Assembly: GCA_902514645.1 (NCBI GenBank)
Contig: CABXRO010000003.1
Span: forward strand, 1-64,000
Length of the DNA: 64,000 bases
Origin: an uncultured SAR86 cluster bacterium
GTDB taxonomy: Bacteria > Pseudomonadota > Gammaproteobacteria > Magnimaribacterales > AG-339-G14
Direction: 5' to 3'
The translations under genes and the position numbers were made by a program. The notes below the pieces were generated by a model that had not been told where the DNA came from, did no database searches, and saw only the letters and a program-made list of their open reading frames with translations. Shown here piece after piece: positions 1 to 12,641 of the stretch (positions are counted from its first letter, which is position 1; each line of letters begins with the position of its first letter).

Positions 1-1
1 G

Positions 2-298
2 CCGCAAGTCTATGTCCTTCCAAGACAACTTGATTTCTGGCGAGTTTCGAAAAAGGAAATCGCTTCAAATTTAAAAGGATTAGAGCATCCTATATTATTG
101 AACAAAAATTTTTTATTTGATGAAAACTTTTCTAAAAAAGAAATCGAAGAGAAGCTTTTTTATTCTTTGGGCTTTGATTCCTTGTTGTATTTCGGTAAAG
201 GGTTAAATAACAAATTTAGTGGGCTTTTGGGACAGTATTCTAAAGAAGGTAATAAAATATTTATTAAGCCGGAAAAAATAGACTTTAGTTCCAATTAA
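2..298 (+). CDS. hypothetical protein, C-terminal fragment (5' end outside window)
   Basis: Frame is open from base 2 to the TAA at 296-298, upstream of the listed ATG at 98. No family recognised. Confidence 0.6.
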   Translation, partial: PQVYVLPRQLDFWRVSKKEIASNLKGLEHPILLNKNFLFDENFSKKEIEEKLFYSLGFDSLLYFGKGLNNKFSGLLGQYSKEGNKIFIKPEKIDFSSN

Positions 299-927
299 AG
301 TAATTCAATTTCTAAGGAAGTGAAACTTTCTTTAACACTTGGCAAATCTTGCATTCTTTCGATATATTCAAAAAGAGGCTTTGATGCTTTGTTATTTGGA
401 ATTTTTATTTGGTGGTGATCCAATCTCAAAAGTATCGGAATAATAACGGAGTCTAAGACTGAAAACTCATCGTTTCTGAAAAACTTTTTGTTATCAAACA
501 GTCCCAGAGAGTTGGAAATATTTTTTTGAAGATCATTTCTAGCCTTAGTAATTTGTGGTTTAGAAGAGCCCGAGTTTTCAAGAATATCTAGGTTTTCAGC
601 CCAATCTTTTTCAATTCTTTGAAGAATTAATCTAAATTGAGCTCTTGAAACAGGATAGACGGGCAAAAGAGGTGGATGAGGAAACCTTTCATCAAGATAT
701 TCAACAATTAAGCCTGAATGATAAAGGGATAGCTCTCTGTCAACTAAAAGAGGTAAATGTCCATCAGGATTTATATCTAAAATCTCTTTTGGGAGATCAT
801 CTTTATTTAAAACTTCTAAGTTACAAGTTATACCTTTTTCAGCGATCACTATTCTTACTTTTTGTGATCTATGACCTATATCGTCATGAAATAAAACCAT
901 CGCGGATCTGTTATTTAATAGACTCAT
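295..927 (-). CDS. sspA: stringent starvation protein A (GST-like)
   Basis: GST-fold N-terminus 'VLFHDDIGHRSQKVRIVIAEKGI...NPDGHLPLLVDRELSLYHSGLIVEYLDERFPHPPLLP'; next to petABC/rpsI/rplM as in many gammaproteobacteria. Confidence 0.9.
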   Translation of the reverse strand: MSLLNNRSAMVLFHDDIGHRSQKVRIVIAEKGITCNLEVLNKDDLPKEILDINPDGHLPLLVDRELSLYHSGLIVEYLDERFPHPPLLPVYPVSRAQFRLILQRIEKDWAENLDILENSGSSKPQITKARNDLQKNISNSLGLFDNKKFFRNDEFSVLDSVIIPILLRLDHHQIKIPNNKASKPLFEYIERMQDLPSVKESFTSLEIELL

Positions 928-931
928 ATTG

Positions 932-1594
932 TTATTTTAAATCTTTTTTAAATTCTCGATAAGTCATGTATGCAAAAGAAGTAAAAATTACTAGAAAAAG
1001 TAAGACATAGGTTCCAATCCTTTTTCTTTGTTCTGCAGAAGGATCTGCCACATAAGTCATAAAATTTGTTAAATCATAAATAACCTGATCATACTCAGCT
1101 ACAGAAAGAGAATTTTGCATATCCTCAAGAACGTGAGGCATATTTACATTCTGATAGACTTTATTGTTTACTCCATAAGGCCTTGTTGAATCAGGATAGT
1201 AATTTCTAAGATAAGTATAAATCCAATCTGGTCTTCTAAGTCTGGCCTCTAATGTAAGATCAGGCGGGTAAGCTCCAAGCCAATTTATTGCATCATCCTT
1301 AGATAGACTTATTTCCATAAGTTCGCCGATTTTTGAGCCATTAAAGATTAAATTATCTTCGTACATCTCTAGAGGAATAAGTAAATCCTCTGCAACTCTC
1401 TTATATCTAGAGTATTTGAGAGAATGACATCCATAACAATAATTCATGTAAGTAGACAAGCCTCTCTGCAATGAGGCTTTATCTGATACATTAGCCTCAA
1501 AATTATCACACTCCATCAAACCACATCTATATTCTCCAGCAGAGAAAAGAATTGTCGGGGAAAAAAAGAATAACAAATAAAGAAATTTTCTCAA
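932..1594 (-). CDS. petC: cytochrome c1 (ubiquinol-cytochrome c reductase)
   Basis: Haem motif CYGCH, C-terminal TM helix. Listed start is 1630; a TTG at 1594 with AGGAG upstream gives a clean signal peptide '[19 protein letters not shown]'. Confidence 0.9.
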   Translation of the reverse strand: MRKFLYLLFFFSPTILFSAGEYRCGLMECDNFEANVSDKASLQRGLSTYMNYCYGCHSLKYSRYKRVAEDLLIPLEMYEDNLIFNGSKIGELMEISLSKDDAINWLGAYPPDLTLEARLRRPDWIYTYLRNYYPDSTRPYGVNNKVYQNVNMPHVLEDMQNSLSVAEYDQVIYDLTNFMTYVADPSAEQRKRIGTYVLLFLVIFTSFAYMTYREFKKDLK

Positions 1595-2847
1595 GCTGCT
1601 TCTCCTACACGTTCTGGCACGGGTTTGCATTTTTCAAATCTTGTATAAAAAGGCATTAAAAGAAAATAAGAAAAATAGAGAAAAGTAAAGACTTTAGCAA
1701 GCAGGTTTTTAGTTTCTGTTGGAGGAACAGAACCAAGGTATGCAAGTACGAAAAAACTAATTACAAAGCATGTTAAAAAAATCTTACTGAATATGCCTTT
1801 ATACTTGATAGATTTTACAGGACTTCTATCTAGCCAAGGTAAAGCAGCAAAAATTGCAATTCCTGCTGCCATTACTACAAATCCCAAAAATTTAGCTGTT
1901 AATCCAAATAGCGGGAAATCTATTGCTCTAAGCATTGCGTAAAAAGGGGTGTAATACCAGGAAGGAACAATATGGGCAGGAGTTGAAAGCGGATTTGCAG
2001 GTTCATAATTTACGTACTCAATTATGTAACCTCCACCTTCAGGGAAAAAGAATATCACTGTACAAAAGATCAATAAGAATACTCCTAGAGCATAAAAGTC
2101 ATGCGTAATGTCGTATGGAAAAAAAGGTTTAGCATCTAAAGGAACTCCATCTTGATCCGTATGTTTTTTTACCTCAATGCCATCTGGATTATTAGAGCCA
2201 ATTTCATGAAGAGCTAATATATGAAAGAAAACAACTGCAATAATTAGGATGGGTAATAAAACTACATGAAAGGCAAAAAGCCTTGATAAGGTAATACCTG
2301 AAACTATGTAATCTCCTCTTATCCAAATAGCTAGATCCTCTCCAAAATAAGGAATAGATCCGACTAAAGAAATAATCACCTGTGCCGCCCAGAATGACAT
2401 TTGTCCCCATGGAAGAACATACCCGGTAAAGCCTTCGGCGCATAAGAGAACATAAACAAACCATCCACCAACCCAAATTAACTCTCTAGGTTTCTGATAT
2501 GATCCATACATCATTCCTCTAAACATATGAAGATAAATTAGAGCAAAAAATGCAGAAGCTCCTCCAGCATGCATGTATCTTATGAGCCAGCCATAATCAA
2601 CATCTCGCATAATGTATTCAATGGACGAAAATGCGCCTTCTGCAGTGTTGGTATAATTCATCATTAGCCACAATCCAGTGAGAATTTGCATTACAAGAAC
2701 TATGAGTAAGAGAAATCCAAACAAATACCAAATGTTTATGTTGGATGGCGAATAATATTTAGAAAGATGCCTTTCAAATAGATCAACTACAGGGAATCTT
2801 TTATCTACCCAATCAATACTTTTTTTTCCAATAGTATTTTCACTCAT
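1591..2847 (-). CDS. petB: cytochrome b
   Basis: Multi-TM; '[17 protein letters not shown]' and '[18 protein letters not shown]' motifs. Confidence 0.97.
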   Translation of the reverse strand: MSENTIGKKSIDWVDKRFPVVDLFERHLSKYYSPSNINIWYLFGFLLLIVLVMQILTGLWLMMNYTNTAEGAFSSIEYIMRDVDYGWLIRYMHAGGASAFFALIYLHMFRGMMYGSYQKPRELIWVGGWFVYVLLCAEGFTGYVLPWGQMSFWAAQVIISLVGSIPYFGEDLAIWIRGDYIVSGITLSRLFAFHVVLLPILIIAVVFFHILALHEIGSNNPDGIEVKKHTDQDGVPLDAKPFFPYDITHDFYALGVFLLIFCTVIFFFPEGGGYIIEYVNYEPANPLSTPAHIVPSWYYTPFYAMLRAIDFPLFGLTAKFLGFVVMAAGIAIFAALPWLDRSPVKSIKYKGIFSKIFLTCFVISFFVLAYLGSVPPTETKNLLAKVFTFLYFSYFLLMPFYTRFEKCKPVPERVGEAA

Positions 2848-3440
2848 TAACTCACTCCGTCTGAACCGATAACCAGAAGATTATCTTTTTCAAAAAAATG
2901 TGGAGGCACAACTAAATTCGTAGGGGCTGGAACGTTTGCATATACTCTGCCAACTAGATCAAATTTTGAACCATGACAAGGACAAAAAAATCCACCTTGC
3001 CAATTTGAATCAAAGTCTTCGGGTTTGGCTTCTGGATAATATTTCGGGGCACAACCTAAATGTGTACAAACGCCGGTAAGAACTGCAATACCTTTTTTTC
3101 GTGATCTGATTTCGTTTTTTGCATATTCTGGTTGAGAAGGATCTTTCATTTCAGGATCTGCCAACCTTTCTAAATTATTTGTTATAGCGTTGGTATTTTC
3201 TTCAGGAATATTTACAACAAAAACTGGTCTTCCTCTCCATTCAACTGTCATCATTTCTCCAGGGAGCAATTTTGAAACATCAACTTTTACTGGTGCTCCT
3301 GCCGCTTCAGCTTTTGCACTTGGTTTAAAAGCGCTTATAAAAGGTACTGCGGTGAAAAAAGCACCTATAAGTCCCAAAAAAGAAGTCGTATAGGTAAGGA
3401 ACTTCCTTCTACCAGGATTAGGAGGACTTTTGGGTTGCAT
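2847..3440 (-). CDS. petA: Rieske iron-sulfur protein
   Basis: CTHLGC and CPCHGS Rieske motifs; N-terminal RRKF plus TM. Confidence 0.97.
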   Translation of the reverse strand: MQPKSPPNPGRRKFLTYTTSFLGLIGAFFTAVPFISAFKPSAKAEAAGAPVKVDVSKLLPGEMMTVEWRGRPVFVVNIPEENTNAITNNLERLADPEMKDPSQPEYAKNEIRSRKKGIAVLTGVCTHLGCAPKYYPEAKPEDFDSNWQGGFFCPCHGSKFDLVGRVYANVPAPTNLVVPPHFFEKDNLLVIGSDGVS

Positions 3441-3443
3441 GTT

Positions 3444-3833
3444 TTATCTTTTGCTGAATTGAGGCGCTTTTCTTGCTTTTCTTAATCCAACTTTTTTTCT
3501 TTCCACTTTTCTTGAATCTCTAGTTAAGTAGCCTGCTGACTTTAAAGCTCCTCTAAACTCACTGTCTTTTTTTTCAAGGGCTCTAGATATTCCATGTCTA
3601 ATAGCACCAGCTTGTCCAAAAGAACCTCCGCCGGAAACCTTTATTTTGAGATCGTATTTCTGATCGCAACTCAAAAGCTTCAAAGGCTGTTTTACGAGTA
3701 TTTTAGCTACTTCCCTTCCAAAGTATTCTTCTAAAGGTAGATCATTTATTAATATATTGCCTGTACCCTCATAAAGATAGACTCTCGCCGTTGCACTTTT
3801 TCTTCTTCCTGTTGCGTAAATTGCTTCTGACAT
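3444..3833 (-). CDS. rpsI: 30S ribosomal protein S9
   Basis: '[13 protein letters not shown]...[14 protein letters not shown]'. Confidence 0.98.
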   Translation of the reverse strand: MSEAIYATGRRKSATARVYLYEGTGNILINDLPLEEYFGREVAKILVKQPLKLLSCDQKYDLKIKVSGGGSFGQAGAIRHGISRALEKKDSEFRGALKSAGYLTRDSRKVERKKVGLRKARKAPQFSKR

Positions 3834-3843
3834 ATTTATTTTG

Positions 3844-4272
3844 CTATAAAGCTAATTCCTTCGGTTGTTGTCCAGAATGAGGGTGCTCTGCTCCAACATA
3901 TACCTTTAATTTTTTTATAATTTTATTTGCCAGTTTATTTTTAGGAAGCATGCCTTTAACTGCTTTTTCAATAATTTTTTCAGGTGAATCTGCTTGCATT
4001 TTTTCAAATGTTGTTGTTTTTAGACCGCCGGGGAAACCAGTGTGATGATGGTATTTTTTTTGAGTGAATTTATTACCTGTAACGCACACTTTTTCTGCAT
4101 TAACAACTACAACGAAGTCACCTAAATCTGCGTTAGGAGAGTAATGGGTCTTATTTTTTCCGGATAATATGTTTGCAATTTTTACAGCCAATCTTCCTAA
4201 AATCTCATCTTTGGCGTCGATAAGATGCCATTTTTTTTCTAAATCATCACTTTTGTAACTTTTAGTTTTCAT
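3844..4272 (-). CDS. rplM: 50S ribosomal protein L13
   Basis: '[17 protein letters not shown]...[10 protein letters not shown]...[14 protein letters not shown]'. Confidence 0.98.
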   Translation of the reverse strand: MKTKSYKSDDLEKKWHLIDAKDEILGRLAVKIANILSGKNKTHYSPNADLGDFVVVVNAEKVCVTGNKFTQKKYHHHTGFPGGLKTTTFEKMQADSPEKIIEKAVKGMLPKNKLANKIIKKLKVYVGAEHPHSGQQPKELAL

Positions 4273-4329
4273 AATAAGTCTTTGAAAGGCGAGAATGATA
4301 ACTCAGAGAGGTTATAATTGCTATTACAT

Positions 4330-5103
4330 ATGTTCAAAAAAAGTTATTTTCTGATTTCTTTATGGGTAATTTTAGGATCAATTTCTGGGCTTATTTTTTC
4401 AAGTTTTTACGGAAAAACTAACTTTTATATACCTTTCTATCACGATATCTCCAATGTGCTTGAAAGAACATCGCCCTCTGTTGTAAATATTTGGACGATA
4501 AAAAAATGGAGAGCTTGGCAAGAGCAATCTAATGAGTTTGGTTTCAAATACAACAGAAGAGTCGTAAAAACGGGTTTTTTTCCAAATGGCTCAGGAGTTG
4601 TTATTGAAAAGAATTTAATAGTCACAAATTTCCATGTAGTCAAAGAGGCATTTAATCAGAATCAACAACTATTAGTTGAAAATCACTTAGGCAAGACAGT
4701 TATGGCTCAAATATTAGGATTTGATTCAGAAGCAGACATTGCAGTTATTGCAATTATTGAATCAATAAATTTAAAACCTTTTAGAATTAGAAAAAATATA
4801 GATCAAGTTAAAGTCGGAGAATCTGTTGTTGCGATAGGGAATCCTCAAGGGTTGGGCCAATCATTCAGCAAAGGTATTGTGAGCGCAATAAATAGAACTT
4901 TTAAAGACAAAAAAGGAAATTTTTTACAAACAGATGCATCAATTAATCCAGGGAACTCTGGGGGAGCTTTGATTGATGACAAAGGCAGACTTTTGGGAGT
5001 TGTTAATGTAATAAGATCTACTTCTGGAGGTAATCAAGGTTTAAATTTTGCAATTCCTGTTGATACGGTTATGGAAGTATTTAATTCGATTTTGGAAAAA
5101 TAA
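4330..5103 (+). CDS. degS: DegS/HtrA-type serine protease lacking a PDZ domain
   Basis: N-terminal TM anchor; triad contexts 'TNFHVV', 'DSEADIAVI', 'NPGNSGGAL'; ends right after the protease domain. ATG at 4330 preferred over the listed TTG. Confidence 0.85.
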   Translation: MFKKSYFLISLWVILGSISGLIFSSFYGKTNFYIPFYHDISNVLERTSPSVVNIWTIKKWRAWQEQSNEFGFKYNRRVVKTGFFPNGSGVVIEKNLIVTNFHVVKEAFNQNQQLLVENHLGKTVMAQILGFDSEADIAVIAIIESINLKPFRIRKNIDQVKVGESVVAIGNPQGLGQSFSKGIVSAINRTFKDKKGNFLQTDASINPGNSGGALIDDKGRLLGVVNVIRSTSGGNQGLNFAIPVDTVMEVFNSILEK

Positions 5104-5107
5104 AAAT

Positions 5108-6412
5108 TTACTTTCTTCTAAATTTTAATGCATTTGCATGATTATCTAAACCTTCGAGTTCTGCTAAGAATATAGAGTTTTCAAGTAATTCGTTATATTT
5201 ACTTTTGTTCTTCAAAGTATTAATTGCAGTTACAGAAGTTCTAACTAGGAAATCTTCAACGCTGACGGGTGAGCTAAATCTTGCAGAAGAATTTGTTGGA
5301 ATTACGTGGCTAGGGCCCGCTGCATAATCTCCTAATACAGCAGAATTATTTTCTCCTATAAAGATTGCTCCAGCAGAAAATTCTTTTAATAATGAGTCAT
5401 CGAAACTTTTTAAGATTATCTGTAAGTGTTCTGGTGAAATAAGATTATTAATAAATATTGCCTCTTTTAAGTTTCTAACTTGAACAAACATTGAATTATT
5501 TTCTAAAGCAGTTTTTATAGTTTTATTTCGAGGAGCAGAATTTACTAGTTCATTCAATTCTTTAAACATGTCGTCTAATCCAAATTTTCCAATTTGAATA
5601 TAAACGCACTTAGAATCTTCGCCATGCTCAGCCTGAGCAATTAGATCAGCAGCTAACATTTTAGATCCTTTTTTCTTGTCAGAAATTATCAGCACTTCTG
5701 ATGGACCTGCAAAAGAATCTATACCAACGTCTCCAAATACTTGCCTTTTTGCTTCAGCGACATAAACATTTCCTGGCCCAAAGATCTTATCCATTTTAGT
5801 AATTGTCTTTGTTCCATATGCCATTGCCGCAATTGCATGAGCTCCACCGAAATTGTATGCATGTTTTATTCCAGCAACATGAGCAGTTCCTAGCATCAAC
5901 TTTCTTGCATCATCCGATGAGCTAGGAAAAAAAAGATTAATCTCCTTACAGCCTGCAACCGAAGCAATAAGAGCTGTCATGAGGATCGAAGATGGGTAAG
6001 TAGCTTTACCTCCAGGTGCATAAATACCAATTTTATTTATGGGTTTGTGAATTTGACCTAAAATGTTAAAAACATCATCTTTAGTTTTTAAGTCATTTAT
6101 TTTTATTAATTTATGAAAGTTTATAATTCTATTTTTTATATAATTTAAGTTTTTCTTAGTTTCATTGTCGAACTTTTCATAAGCTTTTCTAAAGTCTGTT
6201 CGATTATAGGACGCATCAGAGATTGACTTGAATTTTGTATTGTCTATTTTATTAGAAATCTTAATTAGAGCAGTGTCTCCATTTTTTTTTACATCAGAGA
6301 TTATTTTTTGAACAGCCTCTCTAACATTTGAATTTCTGTTAATAGAATTGGTTTTTGACAAAAGTTTCTTTGCTGTTGCAAATGATACTTTTTTAATTTT
6401 TAAATTTTTCAT
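5108..6412 (-). CDS. hisD: histidinol dehydrogenase
   Basis: 'YAPGGKATYPSSILM', 'GPGNVYVAEAKRQVFG', 'AGPSEVLI', 'PEHLQI'. ATG at 6412 preferred over the listed TTG. Confidence 0.97.
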   Translation of the reverse strand: MKNLKIKKVSFATAKKLLSKTNSINRNSNVREAVQKIISDVKKNGDTALIKISNKIDNTKFKSISDASYNRTDFRKAYEKFDNETKKNLNYIKNRIINFHKLIKINDLKTKDDVFNILGQIHKPINKIGIYAPGGKATYPSSILMTALIASVAGCKEINLFFPSSSDDARKLMLGTAHVAGIKHAYNFGGAHAIAAMAYGTKTITKMDKIFGPGNVYVAEAKRQVFGDVGIDSFAGPSEVLIISDKKKGSKMLAADLIAQAEHGEDSKCVYIQIGKFGLDDMFKELNELVNSAPRNKTIKTALENNSMFVQVRNLKEAIFINNLISPEHLQIILKSFDDSLLKEFSAGAIFIGENNSAVLGDYAAGPSHVIPTNSSARFSSPVSVEDFLVRTSVTAINTLKNKSKYNELLENSIFLAELEGLDNHANALKFRRK

Positions 6413-7015
6413 CAAGAATCTTTTTAATAGAAATAACCAATTTATTTATTTGTGAATTTTGTGTTTTGAAAGAAGACTTGTTTATAATTAATCTAGTTGA
6501 AATATTTTGTATAACCTCTAACTCAGTTAATCCATTCTCTTTCAGGGTAGCTCCTGTTTGCACAAGGTCTACTATGTAGTCTGATAGTCCAAGTATAGGA
6601 GCTATTTCAATTGCTCCTTTAAGTTTTATTATTTCAACATTCTGCATTTTAGAAGAAAAGAAAGATTTAGCAGACAAAGGATATTTTGTTGCGACAATTG
6701 GTTTGTTAGAGTGATTTACTTTGTTCAAGGCAGCCAAAGAAAGATGACATTTACCGAATCCAAGGTCTAAAAATTCATAAAAATTCTCTTCATCCTCTAT
6801 TTCATTAAGAACATCTTTCCCGACAAAACCTATATCAGCTATTCCTTTATTAACGAATTTTGGAATATCCCATGATCTCAAAATGGCAACTTTTATATTT
6901 TTTACTGAGGTATCCATGACTAGCTTTCTTGATGAGTCTTCAAAAGACACGCCTACTTCCTCCAAAAGATTTTTAATTTCTTTAAGTAATCTTCCCTTTG
7001 GTAAAACTAGTAACA

Positions 7016-7016
<1 letters not shown>
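6393..7016 (-). CDS. hisG: ATP phosphoribosyltransferase (short form)
   Basis: 'LPKGRLLKE...DIGFVGKDVL...VDLVQTGATLKENGL'. Confidence 0.95.
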
Positions 7017-8904
<1,888 letters not shown>

Positions 8905-8954
8905 TTATAATCGATTTTAATTTGTTTAGTCTACTATAAGATATTATCTCTCAG

Positions 8955-9932
8955 ATGAAAAAACAGAAAAAAAATACTTTTTTTGAAATTGGAAAAAAAG
9001 TTATTTCTAACGAAATTGAAGCATTAAAGACAGTTTCAACAAATTTAGATAAAAAGGAATTCAACAAAATTTGTTCACTCTTATCGCGCAATAAAGGGAA
9101 CATTATATTTTTAGGAATAGGAAAATCAGGAAAAGTATCCGAGAAAATTTCAGCTACTTTATCAAGTTTAGGCAAACCATCTTTTTACATTAATGCTGCT
9201 GAAGCGAGTCACGGAGATTTGGGAGCAATAACTAATAAAGATGTCCTATTTATTTTTTCATACTCTGGCGAAACAGAAGAGTTAATAGATCTCTTACCAA
9301 ACCTAAGGTCAAAAAAGATTAAAATCTGCTCTGTAACTGCAAATATAAAGTCGACTATTTCTCTAGCATCAGAGGCTCACTTAACATTAAGTTTAGATAA
9401 AGAAGCTGATCTTCTTAATCTAGCCCCTACTTCTAGCACGACTGCAATGATGATGATTGGAGACGCAATTTCTATTGCTTTATCAAGCCAAAATGGCTTC
9501 GAGAGAACTGATTTTGGAGAGAATCACCCTGGAGGAAGTCTTGGGAAAAGCTTCATAAAGGTTAAAGAAATTATGATTCAAGAAAAAGACTTACCTTTTA
9601 TCGACGGAGGTATTTCCGTGATCAAAGCCATGGAAATGATATCAAAAAAAGGTTTTGGGTTAGGCCTAATAAAAACTGGTCTCCAAGTAAAAGGAATCTT
9701 TACCGATGGGGACTTAAGAAGAATGATAAATGATCGTGTAGATCTTACTTCTACTTCAATTAAAAAAGTAATGACAAAAAATTATAAGTTTGTTGATGAA
9801 CAAGATCTTGTTCTTGATGTATCTCGCGTAATGGAAGAACAAAAGATTTATTCTTTAATTGTAAAAAATTCTAAAGGTAAAATTTCTGGCTTAATAAGGA
9901 TGCATGAAATTCTTTCATCAAAAATAATTTAA
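8955..9932 (+). CDS. kdsD: arabinose-5-phosphate isomerase (SIS + CBS domains)
   Basis: 'GIGKSGKVSEKISATLSSLG...HGDLG...SYSGETEE...HPGGSLGK' followed by CBS pair. Confidence 0.93.
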   Translation: MKKQKKNTFFEIGKKVISNEIEALKTVSTNLDKKEFNKICSLLSRNKGNIIFLGIGKSGKVSEKISATLSSLGKPSFYINAAEASHGDLGAITNKDVLFIFSYSGETEELIDLLPNLRSKKIKICSVTANIKSTISLASEAHLTLSLDKEADLLNLAPTSSTTAMMMIGDAISIALSSQNGFERTDFGENHPGGSLGKSFIKVKEIMIQEKDLPFIDGGISVIKAMEMISKKGFGLGLIKTGLQVKGIFTDGDLRRMINDRVDLTSTSIKKVMTKNYKFVDEQDLVLDVSRVMEEQKIYSLIVKNSKGKISGLIRMHEILSSKII

Positions 9933-10558
9933 TGCAAAAAAGTATTTTTGTATATTTATTAGCTTTATTTTTCCTTATAGGCTCAATACTTTTTTTGTCT
10001 TCTTTTTTTTTGAATTCTACGATTAGCGATACTGAAAAACAAAATAGCGAAATAATATTTAAAGCTAACAATATTTCAATAAATTTAGATTTCAAAGAGA
10101 GCGATCTCAAACTGAACTTAAAATCATCAATGGTGAATTCATTAAAGGAGGAAAAGAATCTTTACGTTTATCAGCCTAGAATTAATCTTTCAGGAAAAGA
10201 CATATCAATGATTATAACCTCCGATAAAGGAAAAATTGCATATGACAAAAATACAATTTTTCTAGAAAATAATATTAAGATTTATGGCACAGTGAATAAA
10301 AAGAAAATTGAGGGCGAATCAGCTCCTGTGGTTATAAACCTCAATAAAAGAAATTTATCTTCAGATAAACTAAATTTATCTATAGATATTTATGAAATTT
10401 CATTTAATGAAGTAATTTTTAATGAAGATGAAGTGATTTTTAAGGGAAGTCCTATTTATTTGGAAGAAAAAAATGGATTAAAAACTAATACTTCTCTTAT
10501 AAAGCTTAAATCTGATGGAAAATTGATTTTCCCAAAAAAATTAAATATCGAAAAGTAG
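9932..10558 (+). CDS. lptC: LptC-like LPS export protein
   Basis: Single N-terminal TM, beta-rich remainder; between kdsD and lptB. Confidence 0.7.
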   Translation: MQKSIFVYLLALFFLIGSILFLSSFFLNSTISDTEKQNSEIIFKANNISINLDFKESDLKLNLKSSMVNSLKEEKNLYVYQPRINLSGKDISMIITSDKGKIAYDKNTIFLENNIKIYGTVNKKKIEGESAPVVINLNKRNLSSDKLNLSIDIYEISFNEVIFNEDEVIFKGSPIYLEEKNGLKTNTSLIKLKSDGKLIFPKKLNIEK

Positions 10559-10563
10559 ACATT

Positions 10564-11277
10564 ATGTTCATTGAAGGAAAAAAAATAAATAAAGTCTCCA
10601 AGAATATTAGAATTCTTAAAAATATAAATATCTCAATAAATTCTCAACAAATTTGTGGTTTGTTAGGGCCTAATGGAGCAGGAAAAACCTCCTTATTTTC
10701 AATTTTAGCTGGATTAAGTAAGCCTTCAGATGGAGAAATCTTGTACGACTCAAAAATAGTTAACAACTTTAGTTTTGAAAAAAGATCAGATCTTGGAGTG
10801 ATTTATCTTCCGCAAGAGCCATCTGTTTTTAGAGAACTTACTGTAGAGGAAAATATTAAGGCCGCGTTAGAGGCTAAGAAAATTCATAAAAAAGAAATAG
10901 ATAAAAAAATGCAAGATATTACAAAAGAATTTAATTTAAAAAGTATATGCCTCCAAAGATGTAATTCTCTTTCTGGAGGGCAAAGAAGAAGAGTCGAAAT
11001 AGCTAGAGCTATGGCTCTTAATCCAAAATTGATATTACTAGATGAGCCTTTTGCCGGGATCGATCCCCTAGTGATAAGTGAAATTAAAGAATTAATTAAG
11101 AATTTAAAAGAAAAAAAAATTGGAGTTCTTATAAGCGATCACAATGTTAGGGCTACTTTAGATATTTGCGATTTCATCTATGTTATAAATGCTGGAGAAG
11201 TAATTGCTGAAGGTACCCCAAAGGAAATAATATCAAATGATCTAGTTAAAAAAGTTTATCTCGGAGATTTTCTTTGA
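10564..11277 (+). CDS. lptB: LPS export ABC transporter ATPase
   Basis: Walker A 'GPNGAGKTS', signature 'LSGGQRRRVEIARA', Walker B 'LILLDEPFAGIDPL'. Confidence 0.93.
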   Translation: MFIEGKKINKVSKNIRILKNINISINSQQICGLLGPNGAGKTSLFSILAGLSKPSDGEILYDSKIVNNFSFEKRSDLGVIYLPQEPSVFRELTVEENIKAALEAKKIHKKEIDKKMQDITKEFNLKSICLQRCNSLSGGQRRRVEIARAMALNPKLILLDEPFAGIDPLVISEIKELIKNLKEKKIGVLISDHNVRATLDICDFIYVINAGEVIAEGTPKEIISNDLVKKVYLGDFL

Positions 11278-11285
11278 AAAATTAG

Positions 11286-11792
11286 TTACTTCCCATAAGT
11301 AAGCTTTATTCTAAGATATCTTAAAAATCCATAAATAATAGGCCAGAATAAACTAGAGATTATAGTTAAAGCTAGCAACTCAAAAATAATGGAAAGAGAG
11401 AAATTTTTAGAGATAAGAATAAAGTAAATTTGATAAATAAAAATAATCATTGCAACAATTAAAGACTGTTGTATGCGAAATAGAGCTCTAAATCTATGAA
11501 AGTACCTTTGAGAAAAATATGAAGTTAACAAAAATATAATTACGTGAGTACCTAAAAGATAGCCCAAAAAAATATCTAACAAAAGACCGCTAAACATTGT
11601 CCAAACAAAACCTATATTTCTTGGAGTTGCAACATTCCAATAAATCAAGCTCATCAAAGTTAATGGCAAAGTCAATCTTGATAATAAAAAGTCATTTAGA
11701 ATAATTTCAATTATTGAAAATACAACTAAAGTAAGTCCAACGAAAAAGTTAATTTTAAAAGTAGATGGTTTTTTTTCGTCTAAACTATTCAT
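11286..11792 (-). CDS. mreD: rod shape-determining protein MreD
   Basis: Small multi-TM protein downstream of mreC. Confidence 0.85.
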   Translation of the reverse strand: MNSLDEKKPSTFKINFFVGLTLVVFSIIEIILNDFLLSRLTLPLTLMSLIYWNVATPRNIGFVWTMFSGLLLDIFLGYLLGTHVIIFLLTSYFSQRYFHRFRALFRIQQSLIVAMIIFIYQIYFILISKNFSLSIIFELLALTIISSLFWPIIYGFLRYLRIKLTYGK

Positions 11793-12637
11793 GGTTTTGT
11801 AAATAAAACTTTAGACCCAAAACTAAAATCAAATGAATTCTCAACTTTTACTGTCAAAAAATTTGATTCATCATTTTCATCTATTCTAGTTACTCTTCCA
11901 AGAAAAAAACCCCCTGGAAATTTTCCACCAAGCCCGGATGAAATAATTTCATCTCCAATAGAGATATCTCCATTTTTTTTAAAATCTTCAATTTGAAATG
12001 ATTTTGGTTCGCCTAAGCCTACGATAATAAGATTTTCGAGCGTTCTGGAATTCTTAGCCGGGATTTTTGTGGAGAGATCATGTAATGGCTTTATCTTTAC
12101 TGAATTCGTTAGCAGTTCATCTACAACTCCAATTAGGCCGAAAGCATTAAAAGCAACCATATCCTTTGTGATATCAGTTGTTCTAACTTCAACGGAAACA
12201 AGTTCTTCCGGAAACTTTTTTATATCGGTAACTTTCCCTAGGTAAATTTCCTTTTTTTCAAAGCTTTTGCTTAGATCAAATAATTTTTCTAGTTCATTCA
12301 ATGAATTTTTTGTATCCCCAAGAGAGAGATTTTGATTTTCTAAATCTCTAATTTTACTTTTCAAGACTTGGATTTCTTCAATTAGTCTTTTTTGGGAAGA
12401 AAAATAAGAGTCAAAAGTATTTAAAGTATCTCTTGCAAAAAATTCAATTTCGCTAAATGGAGAAAAAATATAGGATGAAATTATTCTTAGTTTGCTTCCT
12501 AAATCAAATGAATAATCTCCATACATTAATGCAATTGTAAGAAATATTGCTGGGTAGAGACGGTTTGCTCGCATTGATCCGGTTGTGAAAATAGCTGATT
12601 GAGCAATGTCAGTCTGTTTATGTTCACCGCCGAACAT
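11789..12637 (-). CDS. mreC: rod shape-determining protein MreC
   Basis: N-terminal TM, coiled coil, MreC-type beta domain; between mreB and mreD. Confidence 0.92.
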   Translation of the reverse strand: MFGGEHKQTDIAQSAIFTTGSMRANRLYPAIFLTIALMYGDYSFDLGSKLRIISSYIFSPFSEIEFFARDTLNTFDSYFSSQKRLIEEIQVLKSKIRDLENQNLSLGDTKNSLNELEKLFDLSKSFEKKEIYLGKVTDIKKFPEELVSVEVRTTDITKDMVAFNAFGLIGVVDELLTNSVKIKPLHDLSTKIPAKNSRTLENLIIVGLGEPKSFQIEDFKKNGDISIGDEIISSGLGGKFPGGFFLGRVTRIDENDESNFLTVKVENSFDFSFGSKVLFTKP

Positions 12638-12641
12638 AAAA

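Noticed and set aside
645-962. 105-aa plus-strand ORF antisense to sspA
   Set aside because: Fully inside the sspA coding strand; no recognisable domain; typical shadow ORF.
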